The notes under the pieces: model-generated | The model's database searches: none | What the model was told of the DNA's origin: nothing | Seen by the model: only the letters and a program-made list of their open reading frames with translations | Made by a program: the position numbers and the translations under genes | From: Pseudomonadota bacterium | GTDB taxonomy: Bacteria; Pseudomonadota; Gammaproteobacteria; Burkholderiales; Burkholderiaceae_C | Length of the DNA stretch: 64,000 nucleotides | Direction: 5' to 3' | Assembly: GCA_020161065.1 (NCBI GenBank) | Contig: JAIUPH010000028.1 | Location: 372,001-436,000 of the forward strand | Shown: positions 44,790-51,970 of the stretch, one piece after another | How the letters are laid out: each line of letters begins with the position of its first letter | Numbering within the stretch: the first letter of the stretch is position 1

Positions 44790-46451
44790 CTACGGCTGGC
44801 GCGGCTTCTCGTCCCAGGGCGCGCGCTCGCTGCCGAACGGGTTGTCGCCCTGCACCTTGATCTCGATCTTCGACGGGTCGATCTTGGTGGCCGTCTCGCC
44901 GTGCAGCACCAACGAGGGGAAGCTCATCACGATGGCCACCATCGCGAGCTGGATCACGATGAACGGGATCGAGCCGCGATAGATCTGGCCGGTGGTCACG
45001 CCGGCCACGGTGCGGCCGGTGACGCGGTCCTTGAAGTCGTCGTGCGGCGCCACCGAGCGCAGGTAGAACAGCGCCAGGCCGAACGGCGGGTGCATGAACG
45101 AGGTCTGCATGTTCACCGCGATCAGCACGCCGAACCAGACCAGGTCGATGCCCAGCTTGTCGGCCACCGGGCCGATCAGCGGGATCACGATGAAGGCCAG
45201 CTCGAAGAAGTCGAGGAAGAACGCCGCCACGAAGACGAACAGGCTGACGAAGATCAGGAAGCCCCATTGCCCGCCCGGCAGGCTGGTCAGCAGGTGCTCG
45301 ACCCAGAGGTCGCCGTTGACGCCGCGGAAGGTGAGCGAGAACACCGTCGAGCCGACGAGGATGAAGATGGCGAAGCAGGTCAGCCGCGTCGTCGAATCCA
45401 TCGCCTGCTTCAGCAGCGTGAGGTTCATGCGCCGGCGCACCAGCGCCAGCACCAGCGCGCCGACGGCGCCCATCGCGCCGCCCTCGGTCGGCGTGGCCAC
45501 GCCGATGAAGATCGTGCCGAGCACCAGGAAGACCAGCGCCAGCGGCGGAATCATCACGAAGGTCACGCGCTCGGCGATGGCCGACAGCCAGCCGAGCCTG
45601 AACACGCGGTTGACGACGGCCGCCGCGAAAGCCACCAGGCCCCACAGCAGCATGCCGATGACGAACTTCTCGTCGACCGCCGCATCCGGGCCGACGACCG
45701 TGCCCAGCACGCCGATCGACACGCCCATCGCCACGCTCAGCAGCACCACCAGCGAGCGCGCGCCGCTGCCGCCGCCGGGCTCGCGGAAGCGGCGCGCTTC
45801 CGGCGGCAGCGCCGGCACCTGCGCCGGCCGCACCAGCGACAGGGCGGTGACGTACAGCACGTACAAGCCGGTGAGCACCAGGCCCGGCACCAGCACGCCG
45901 CGGTACATGTCGCCGACCGAACGGCCCAGCTGGTCGGCCAGGATGATGAGCGTCAGCGACGGCGGGATGATCTGCGACAGCGTGCCCGAGGCGGCGATCA
46001 CGCCGGTGGCCAGCCGCCGGTCGTAGCCGTAGCGCAGCATGATGGGCAGGGAGATCAGGCCCATCGAGATCACCGAGGCCGAGACGACGCCGGTGGTCGC
46101 GGCGAGCAGCGCGCCGACGGCCACCACCGCGAAGGCCAGGCCGCCGCGAATGGGGCCGAACAACTGGCCGACGGTTTCGAGCAGGTCCTCGGCCATGCCC
46201 GAGCGTTCGAGGATCAGCCCCATGAAGGTGAAGAAGGGCAGCGCCAGCAGCGTGTCGTTGAGGATGATGCCGAACACGCGCTGCGGCAGCGCCTGGAACA
46301 GTGCCGGCGTCAGCAGGCCCAGCTCGATGCCGATCACGCCGAACAGGATGCCGTTGGCGGCCAGCGCGAAGGCCACTGGATAGCCCAGCAGCAGCAGCAC
46401 GATCAAGGTGGCGAACATGATCGGCGCCAGATTGGAGGCGAGGAATTGCAT
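44790..46451 (-). CDS. dctM: TRAP transporter large permease DctM
   Basis: A 553-aa membrane protein with more than a dozen hydrophobic helices. Family motifs include VALPFFTFMGLILERSGMAE, SASVISMGLISLPIMLRYGY, GVIAASGTLSQIIPPSLTLI and VWFGVLIAVNMQTSFMHPPF. DctM drives Na+-coupled uptake of carboxylates. It is longer than the typical 430 aa because of an extra central segment (about residues 215-300) with additional helices. It begins 1 bp after the DctQ stop. No DctP lies directly beside it; the receptor at 54396-55487 in the same-strand operon is the probable partner. Confidence 0.93.
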   Translation of the reverse strand: MQFLASNLAPIMFATLIVLLLLGYPVAFALAANGILFGVIGIELGLLTPALFQALPQRVFGIILNDTLLALPFFTFMGLILERSGMAEDLLETVGQLFGPIRGGLAFAVVAVGALLAATTGVVSASVISMGLISLPIMLRYGYDRRLATGVIAASGTLSQIIPPSLTLIILADQLGRSVGDMYRGVLVPGLVLTGLYVLYVTALSLVRPAQVPALPPEARRFREPGGGSGARSLVVLLSVAMGVSIGVLGTVVGPDAAVDEKFVIGMLLWGLVAFAAAVVNRVFRLGWLSAIAERVTFVMIPPLALVFLVLGTIFIGVATPTEGGAMGAVGALVLALVRRRMNLTLLKQAMDSTTRLTCFAIFILVGSTVFSLTFRGVNGDLWVEHLLTSLPGGQWGFLIFVSLFVFVAAFFLDFFELAFIVIPLIGPVADKLGIDLVWFGVLIAVNMQTSFMHPPFGLALFYLRSVAPHDDFKDRVTGRTVAGVTTGQIYRGSIPFIVIQLAMVAIVMSFPSLVLHGETATKIDPSKIEIKVQGDNPFGSERAPWDEKPRQP

Positions 46452-46452
46452 C

Positions 46453-47070
46453 TCAGGCTTTCGTCGACTTCGGCGCGCCGGCCAGCTCGGCGTCCAGCCG
46501 GGCCTTCAGGTCCGCGGCGAGTTGCTCTTCCTCGGACTTCGCGGATTCGCGCAGGGTCGGGTCGGGACACTCGCCGAGCAGAAAGCCCACGCACTTGATG
46601 AGGTGCGAGATGCCCGCGGCGATCAGCAGCGTGAAGCCCACCGGCACCAGCAGCTTGGCCGGCCAGCGGATGAGGCCGCCGACGTTGGGCGACAGCTCCT
46701 GCGTCACCCACGACTCCCAGAACATCGGCCAGGCCAGCCACATGATCAGCACCGCCGCCGGCATCAGGAAGAACAGCGTGCCGAAGATCTCGATGCCGAT
46801 CTGCGCGCGGCGCGACAGCTTGGAGGCCAGCACGTCCACGCGCACGTGGCCGTTCTTCTGCAGCGTGTAGCCCGAGGCCAGCAGGAACACCGCGCCGAAC
46901 AGGTACGACTGCAGTTCGAGCCAGGCATTCGAGCTGCTGTTCAGCAGCTTGCGCGCCAGCGCATTGGCGCTGCTGACGATCACGACGAGCAGGATGAACC
47001 ACGACACCCAGCGGCCGACGCGCAGGTTGACGGCGTCGATCCAGCGGGCGACGGAAAGCAGGAATCTCAT
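46453..47070 (-). CDS. dctQ: TRAP transporter small permease DctQ
   Basis: A 205-aa protein with four hydrophobic helices (VSWFILLVVIVSSANALARK; LFGAVFLLASGYTLQKNGHV; IFGTLFFLMPAAVLIMWLAW; VPVGFTLLIAAGISHLIKCV). RVDVLASKLSRRAQIGIEIFG matches the DctQ cytosolic loop. A charged C-terminal tail follows. It lies between the ABC permease and DctM on the same strand and forms the membrane complex with DctM. Confidence 0.92.
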   Translation of the reverse strand: MRFLLSVARWIDAVNLRVGRWVSWFILLVVIVSSANALARKLLNSSSNAWLELQSYLFGAVFLLASGYTLQKNGHVRVDVLASKLSRRAQIGIEIFGTLFFLMPAAVLIMWLAWPMFWESWVTQELSPNVGGLIRWPAKLLVPVGFTLLIAAGISHLIKCVGFLLGECPDPTLRESAKSEEEQLAADLKARLDAELAGAPKSTKA

Positions 47071-47101
47071 GGCGATACCGGGTTGAGAAAGCGGCAGGGC
47101 A

Positions 47102-47863
47102 TCAGGCCGTCGTCGCGCGCCAGGGCGTGAGGATTCGCTCGGCGGCCACCAGCAGCCCGTACAGCAGCAGGCCGAGCAAGGCCAGCACCACCAGCGCGGC
47201 GAACACGCGAACGGTGTCGAAGGTGCCCTGCGCGCTCATGATCACGTAGCCCAGGCCGCGCTGCGACGACACGAACTCGCCGACGATCGCGCCCACCAGG
47301 GCCAGCGAGACCGCGACCTTCATGCCCGCCACGATGGAGGGCAGCGCGCCGGGCAGGCGGACCTTGAAGAACACGGCCAGCGGCCGGCCCTTGAGCACGC
47401 GCGCCACGTCCAGCACGTCCTGCGGCACCGAGTGCAGGCCGTGCAGCGTGTCGACGATGATCGCGAAGACGGCGATCAGGAAGGCGATGGCGATCTTGGG
47501 TTCGTAGCCGGTGCCCATCCAGATGACGAACAGCGGCGCCACGGCGACCTTGGGCACGCTGTTGAGCGCCACCACCAGCGGATAGACGAAGCGCTCGGCG
47601 GCGCGCGAACTGGCGACGGCGGTGCCGATCAGCACCCCGCCGACCACCGACAGCGCGAAGCCGGCCAGCGTCGTCATCGTCGTGTAGGCGGCATGGCCGA
47701 GGTACCAGTGCCACTCGGCGCCGAGTTCGACCAGCACCTGGCTGGGCAGCGGCAGCACCACGGGCCGGATGCCGGTGGCGCGGCCCAGCACTTCCCAGAT
47801 CACCAGCAACACGAGGACCGACGCGGTGCCCGATGCGATGGCGGCAACGGTGGAACGGTTCAT
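47102..47863 (-). CDS. ABC transporter permease (SsuC/TauC/NrtB type)
   Basis: A 253-aa permease with about six helices and the cytosolic coupling loop (DVLDVARVLKGRPLAVFFKV, then RLPGALPSIVAGMKVAVSLA). The family imports nitrate, taurine, sulfonates or thiamine precursors. It overlaps the ATPase gene by 4 bp (ATGA) and is followed 31 bp later by DctQ. The cluster context suggests uptake of picolinate or a related pyridine carboxylate. Confidence 0.92.
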   Translation of the reverse strand: MNRSTVAAIASGTASVLVLLVIWEVLGRATGIRPVVLPLPSQVLVELGAEWHWYLGHAAYTTMTTLAGFALSVVGGVLIGTAVASSRAAERFVYPLVVALNSVPKVAVAPLFVIWMGTGYEPKIAIAFLIAVFAIIVDTLHGLHSVPQDVLDVARVLKGRPLAVFFKVRLPGALPSIVAGMKVAVSLALVGAIVGEFVSSQRGLGYVIMSAQGTFDTVRVFAALVVLALLGLLLYGLLVAAERILTPWRATTA

Positions 47864-48651
47864 GACGCGGTGGCCCCGGCCTCGTCGAGCAGGCCCATCT
47901 GGCCGAACAGCTCGCGGATCTCGCGCGTGTAGCGGCCGAACTCGGGCGTCTCGCGGACGGCCAGCGGGCGCGGGCGCGGCAGGTCGATCACGAAGCGGTG
48001 CGCCACGCGGCCCGGCCGCGGCGAGAACACCAGCACCTCGTCGCCGAGGAAGACGGCTTCGGCGATGCCGTGCGTCACGAAGACGACGGTGTTGCGCGTC
48101 TCCAGCCAGATGCGCTGCAGGTCGGCGTTCATCTGGTCGCGCGTCAGCGCGTCGAGCGCGCCGAAGGGCTCGTCCATCAGCAGCAGCGGCGGGTCGTCGA
48201 CCAGCGCGCGACAGATCGCCGCGCGCTGGCGCATGCCGCCCGACAGCTCGCGCGGGTAGCTGGCGGCGAAGTCGCGCAGGCCGGTCATCTGCAGCAGGTG
48301 GTCCACCTTGTCGGCATGGCGCGCCACTGGCTTGCCGGCGAATTCGAGCGGCAGCACGATGTTGTCGCGGATGCTGCGCCAGTCCAGCAGCGCGTGCTGC
48401 TGGAAGACGATGCCCACGCCGTCCGGCGGGCCGGCAACCGGCTGGCCGGCCACGTCCAGCGTGCCGCTGGAGATGCCTTCCAGGCCGGCAATGCAGCGCA
48501 GCAAGGTGCTCTTGCCGCAACCGCTGGGACCCAGGATGCTGACGAAGCGCCCGGCGCCGATGTCGGCATCGACCGCCTGCAGCGCCTGCACGCCGCGCGC
48601 GCCGGGGTACTTCTTGGACACGCCGCGGGCGTGCACGCTGGTCGGGATCAT
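47860..48651 (-). CDS. ABC transporter ATPase (SsuB/TauB type)
   Basis: A 263-aa ATPase with Walker A GPSGCGKST, Q-loop GIVFQQHALLDW, signature LSGGMRQRAAICRAL, Walker B LLLMDEPFGALD and H-loop FVTHGIAEA. It powers the permease encoded by the overlapping downstream gene. The NMT1-like receptor gene ends 28 bp upstream. Confidence 0.95.
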   Translation of the reverse strand: MIPTSVHARGVSKKYPGARGVQALQAVDADIGAGRFVSILGPSGCGKSTLLRCIAGLEGISSGTLDVAGQPVAGPPDGVGIVFQQHALLDWRSIRDNIVLPLEFAGKPVARHADKVDHLLQMTGLRDFAASYPRELSGGMRQRAAICRALVDDPPLLLMDEPFGALDALTRDQMNADLQRIWLETRNTVVFVTHGIAEAVFLGDEVLVFSPRPGRVAHRFVIDLPRPRPLAVRETPEFGRYTREIRELFGQMGLLDEAGATAS

Positions 48652-48679
48652 CGCGCGTTCTCTGCCGCGTCGGGCGCGC

Positions 48680-49753
48680 TCACTTGCCGACCAGCTGGTC
48701 GAAAGCCGCCGGGTTGACGCGGCCGCTCACGTAGTAGTCGGCCGCCGGCCGGCCGGCGCTGATCAACTGCACGGCCGAGAGCGTCTTCACCGCGGCCTCC
48801 CAGTCGGCCGGCACCGGCGCGCCGATGCGGCCGCCGGCCGGCACGTCGAAGAAGCCCTTGAGCGTGTCGAGCTGGGCGCGCAGCACGGCGCGGTCCAGCC
48901 GCGCCTGCGGGCGCTGGGCGATGATGGCGTCGACCGCCTCGTCTTCGTGGCCGGCGTAGACGTATTCCCAGGCCCGCGCCACCACCGAGGCGAAGCGGCC
49001 CAGCACCTCGCCGCGCTCGGCCAACTTGGCATCGCTGGCCAGCAGGCCGAAGCTGGGCATGGTCAGGCCCGCATCGGCAAACAGGATGGCGCGCGACGGA
49101 CGCGCCTTGTTGGTGGTCGGCAGCACGAAGGGCACGGTGGAGAACACCGCGTCGGTGCGGCCCACCGCGTAGTTGGTGGCCTTGCTCGATGCGTCGAGGT
49201 TGATCAGCTCGACGTCGTCGCGCTTGAGCTTGCCGGTGGCCAGGAAAGCGTCGATGAACGGCGCTTCCAGCGAGCCGGCGGTGTAGCCGATCTTCCTGCC
49301 CTTCAGCTGGGCCGGCCCGGTGATGCCGGAATCGGCCGGCACCAGCACGCCGATGTCGTTCTTGCGCAGGAAGACGGCCAGCGCCTTCACCGGCAGGCCC
49401 TTGTCGCGGGCGATCATCATCGGCGCCAGCGCCGCCTGGCCGACGTCGAAGGCATTGCTCGAACCGACGATCTGCACCGTCGTCACCGAACCGTTGCCGT
49501 CTTCCAGCGTCACGTCCAGCCCGGCCTGGCGGTACCAGCCCTTTTGCTGCGCCAGGTGAACGGCGGCGTGGTTGGCCCACGGCGTCCAGTCCAGGCGCAC
49601 CTTGACGGGTTGCAGCGTCTGCGCCAGCACCGGCGGGACGACCGTGCAGGCCAGCGCGAGCAGCATCGCGGCACGAAGACCGGCACGGCGGCCCGTGCGG
49701 ACCGTGCGGACCGTGCGGACCGTGCGGTCCATCAGGCGAACGGATTGAGGCAT
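48680..49753 (-). CDS. ABC transporter substrate-binding protein (NMT1/SsuA-like)
   Basis: A 357-aa exported receptor. The start ATG 49753 is chosen because AAAGGAGG lies 8 nt upstream. The long Arg-rich n-region (DRTVRTVRTVRTGRRAG) precedes a hydrophobic core LRAAMLLALACTVVPPVLAQ. The mature part has NMT1/THI5-like motifs KVRLDWTPWANHAAVHLAQQ, LEDGNGSVTTVQIVGSS and KGRKIGYTAGS. It binds the solute imported by the neighbouring permease and ATPase; pyrimidine- and pyridine-like ligands are common in this family. The repeated VRT units come from a 9-bp DNA repeat. Confidence 0.92.
   Translation of the reverse strand: MPQSVRLMDRTVRTVRTVRTGRRAGLRAAMLLALACTVVPPVLAQTLQPVKVRLDWTPWANHAAVHLAQQKGWYRQAGLDVTLEDGNGSVTTVQIVGSSNAFDVGQAALAPMMIARDKGLPVKALAVFLRKNDIGVLVPADSGITGPAQLKGRKIGYTAGSLEAPFIDAFLATGKLKRDDVELINLDASSKATNYAVGRTDAVFSTVPFVLPTTNKARPSRAILFADAGLTMPSFGLLASDAKLAERGEVLGRFASVVARAWEYVYAGHEDEAVDAIIAQRPQARLDRAVLRAQLDTLKGFFDVPAGGRIGAPVPADWEAAVKTLSAVQLISAGRPAADYYVSGRVNPAAFDQLVGK
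49695..49730 (-). repeat. Four 9-bp tandem repeats in the receptor signal peptide
   Basis: Four consecutive copies of GTGCGGACC (plus strand; the last is GTGCGGTCC) encode the repeated (V)RT units of the signal-peptide n-region. The period is a multiple of three, so copy-number change would alter the positive charge without shifting frame. Confidence 0.95.
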
Positions 49754-49805
49754 GAGGCGCCCTCCTTTGAAGCGGCGTGAGTGAATCGACGAACGGCGCG
49801 CCGGA

Positions 49806-51110
49806 TCAGCGCGCGCGTCCGAACAAGCGGCGCAGCCAGTCGCCGGCCATGCCCAGCAGCAGGCGCAGCGGGTGGATGGCCGCCGCCGGCGCCGCGGCGG
49901 CGTCGGGCGCGCCGCTCATGCGGCGCTCGACCTGGCGGCCGAAATCGGCGACGAGGCGGCGCACGAAGTCCTTCACCAGCCCCGAGCGCGAGAACTGCGC
50001 CAGCGGGCCTTGCAGCGCATACAGCATCTCGACCTGCACGCGCGTGCGCTGCGCATCCAGCGCTTGCAACCGGTAGGCGATGTCGCCTTGCGCGCGCGAC
50101 TGGCTCAGCGTGTCCTGGCCGGCGCCGCGCAGCACGGCGCTGCGGGTCGCGTCGTCGCGCTCCAGCCGGGCCGCGCCGGCGAAGGCCGCGGCCATCGGCC
50201 CGAACTTGATGGCGATGCGCCCCTTGAGCTTGTCGCCGTCCTGCGACTCGATCACCGCGCCGGGCAGGCAGGCGGCCACGGCCTGCAGGTCGCCCATGAA
50301 GGCCCAGACCGCGTCGATGCCGTGCGGCAACTCGAAGCTGGCGTCGACCTGCGTGCCCTTGCGCAGGGCCGCGGACTCCGGCGTCGCCGCGGCGGCTGCT
50401 GCCGATGGTGCGGCGGTTGGCGACGCGACCATCGCGGCCGCGGTCGCCGATGCGGTTGCCGATGCGGTTGCCGATGTGGTCGCGGCCGCCGCCACGGCCG
50501 GCGCCGCCGTCACCACGCCAGCGGCCCGCGGCGTGACGAACACCGGCATCGGCCGCGGGCCACCGGGCGCCGCCACCGGCCGCGGCGGCACCGGCTCGCT
50601 GGCGCGCAGGCGCTCGCGCAGCGCGGTGATGGCCGGGTCGGGCTCGGCGCGAAGCTGCTCCAGCACGTCGCCGATCGCCGCGACGATGCCCATGTAGCCG
50701 GTGCAACGGCACAGGTTGCCGGCCAGTTCCAGCCGCACGCGCGCCTCGTCGGCGTCGGGCAGGCGCAGCACGATGTCGCGCGCCGTGGCCAGCATGCCGG
50801 GCGTGCAATAGCCGCACTGCAAGGCGTGGTGGCGCGTGAAGGCGGCGCGCAGCCGGCGCATCGCCTCGTCGCCGTCGTAGCCTTCGACGGTGGTCACGTG
50901 GCGCCCTTCGCAGGCCACCGCGAAGGTGATGCACGAGCGCACGGGCTCGCCGTCCAGCAGCACGGTGCAGGCGCCGCAGACGCCGTGCTCGCAGCCCAGG
51001 TGGGTGCCGGTCAGGCGGGCGCTGTCGCGCACGAAGTCGGCCAGGTGGGTGCGCGGCTCGACCTCGGCGCTGACGCGGCGGCCGTTGATTTCAAGCGTCA
51101 GGGCGTTCAT
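49806..51110 (-). CDS. Mo-hydroxylase [2Fe-2S] small subunit fused to a CoxG (SRPBCC) domain
   Basis: A 434-aa protein. Residues 1-150 are the small subunit of a xanthine-oxidase-family enzyme with all eight iron-sulfur cysteines: Cys40, 45, 48, 60 (CEHGVCGACTVLLDG) and Cys99, 102, 134, 136 (CGYCTPGM, CRCTGY). An Ala/Pro/Thr-rich linker (about 175-250) with 12-bp DNA repeats follows. Residues about 252-395 are a CoxG-like START/SRPBCC domain (FELPHGIDAVWAFMGDLQAV, ACLPGAV). A short amphipathic tail (PLRLLLGMAGDWLRRLFGR) could attach to membrane. CoxG recruits CO dehydrogenase to the membrane, so the fusion may dock this picolinate dehydrogenase to the respiratory chain. It overlaps the FAD-subunit gene by 4 bp. 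Confidence 0.9.
   Translation of the reverse strand: MNALTLEINGRRVSAEVEPRTHLADFVRDSARLTGTHLGCEHGVCGACTVLLDGEPVRSCITFAVACEGRHVTTVEGYDGDEAMRRLRAAFTRHHALQCGYCTPGMLATARDIVLRLPDADEARVRLELAGNLCRCTGYMGIVAAIGDVLEQLRAEPDPAITALRERLRASEPVPPRPVAAPGGPRPMPVFVTPRAAGVVTAAPAVAAAATTSATASATASATAAAMVASPTAAPSAAAAAATPESAALRKGTQVDASFELPHGIDAVWAFMGDLQAVAACLPGAVIESQDGDKLKGRIAIKFGPMAAAFAGAARLERDDATRSAVLRGAGQDTLSQSRAQGDIAYRLQALDAQRTRVQVEMLYALQGPLAQFSRSGLVKDFVRRLVADFGRQVERRMSGAPDAAAAPAAAIHPLRLLLGMAGDWLRRLFGRAR
50442..50477 (-). repeat. Three 12-bp in-frame repeats in the FeS-CoxG linker
   Basis: Three copies of GGTYGCCGATGY (plus strand) encode the SATA-type repeat of the Ala/Thr-rich linker between the FeS and CoxG domains. 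Near identity suggests recent slippage. Confidence 0.9.
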
Positions 51111-51970
51111 TCAGCGGCCTCCGCGCCCGCCACCGCGACGGGGGCGGTCCAGCCGGCCTGGGCGAGCGCGCGCGCCACGCAGGCGGCGTGCAGTTGGCAG
51201 TCGAGCGGCTGGCGTTCGGGCAAGGCGGCGGCCACGGCGGCGGCAATGCGCTCGCGCGTGGCGGCCGCCGCGCCATCGCGCGCGATGGCCTCGGCCAGAG
51301 CCGGCAGCGCCTGCGGCGCACCGTCGAGCGCCCCGAGCACGATGGTCAGCGGCGCGCCCGGCGCCGCCTGCCACACCGCGGCGCTGGCCTCGGCGAACTC
51401 GCCGGGCTTGCGGCAGAACTTGTAGTAGCCCCAGCGGCCGCCGCGCGCGGCCGGCACCCGCACCGAGACGATGACTTCGTCGTCGGCCAGGTCGGTGGTG
51501 TAGGCGGCGTGCATGAAGGCGGCCAGCGCCAGCTCGCGCTCGCCGCGCGGCGAGCGCAGTTGCAGCGCGGCGCCCAGCGCCGTCAGCGTCACCATCCAGT
51601 CGGCCGCCGGGTCGGCGTGGGCCAGGCTGCCGCCGACGGTGCCGCGGTTGCGGATGGCGCGGTAGGCGATGCCGGCCGCCACCGCGCGCAGCGGGTGCTC
51701 GCGCAGCGGCGCGTGCACGCCGTCTTCGATCGCGGCATGCGTGACGCCGGCGCCGATGACGATGCTGCCGCCGGCTTCGCGCACGCCGGCCAGCGCCGGC
51801 AGGCGCGAGATGTCGATGACGGTCTGCGGCCGCGCCAGGCGCAGGTTCAGCATCGGGCCGAAGGACTGGCTGCCGCTCATCAGCTTGGCGCGGCCGTCGC
51901 CCTCGGCCAGCCGCTGCACCGCGTCGGCCAGGTCGGCCGCGCTGCGGTAGTCGAACACCGCGGCCTTCAT
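51107..51970 (-). CDS. Mo-hydroxylase FAD-binding medium subunit (CoxM-like)
   Basis: A 287-aa protein with both FAD motifs of the family: AKLMSGSQSFGPMLNLRLA near residues 28-46 and NRGTVGGSLAHADPAADW near 107-125. It passes electrons from the iron-sulfur subunit to an external acceptor. It overlaps the large-subunit gene at ATGA and the small-subunit gene at ATGA, so the three are co-translated. Context predicts picolinate dehydrogenase (6-hydroxylation), equivalent to a PicA subunit. Confidence 0.93.
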   Translation of the reverse strand: MKAAVFDYRSAADLADAVQRLAEGDGRAKLMSGSQSFGPMLNLRLARPQTVIDISRLPALAGVREAGGSIVIGAGVTHAAIEDGVHAPLREHPLRAVAAGIAYRAIRNRGTVGGSLAHADPAADWMVTLTALGAALQLRSPRGERELALAAFMHAAYTTDLADDEVIVSVRVPAARGGRWGYYKFCRKPGEFAEASAAVWQAAPGAPLTIVLGALDGAPQALPALAEAIARDGAAAATRERIAAAVAAALPERQPLDCQLHAACVARALAQAGWTAPVAVAGAEAAE

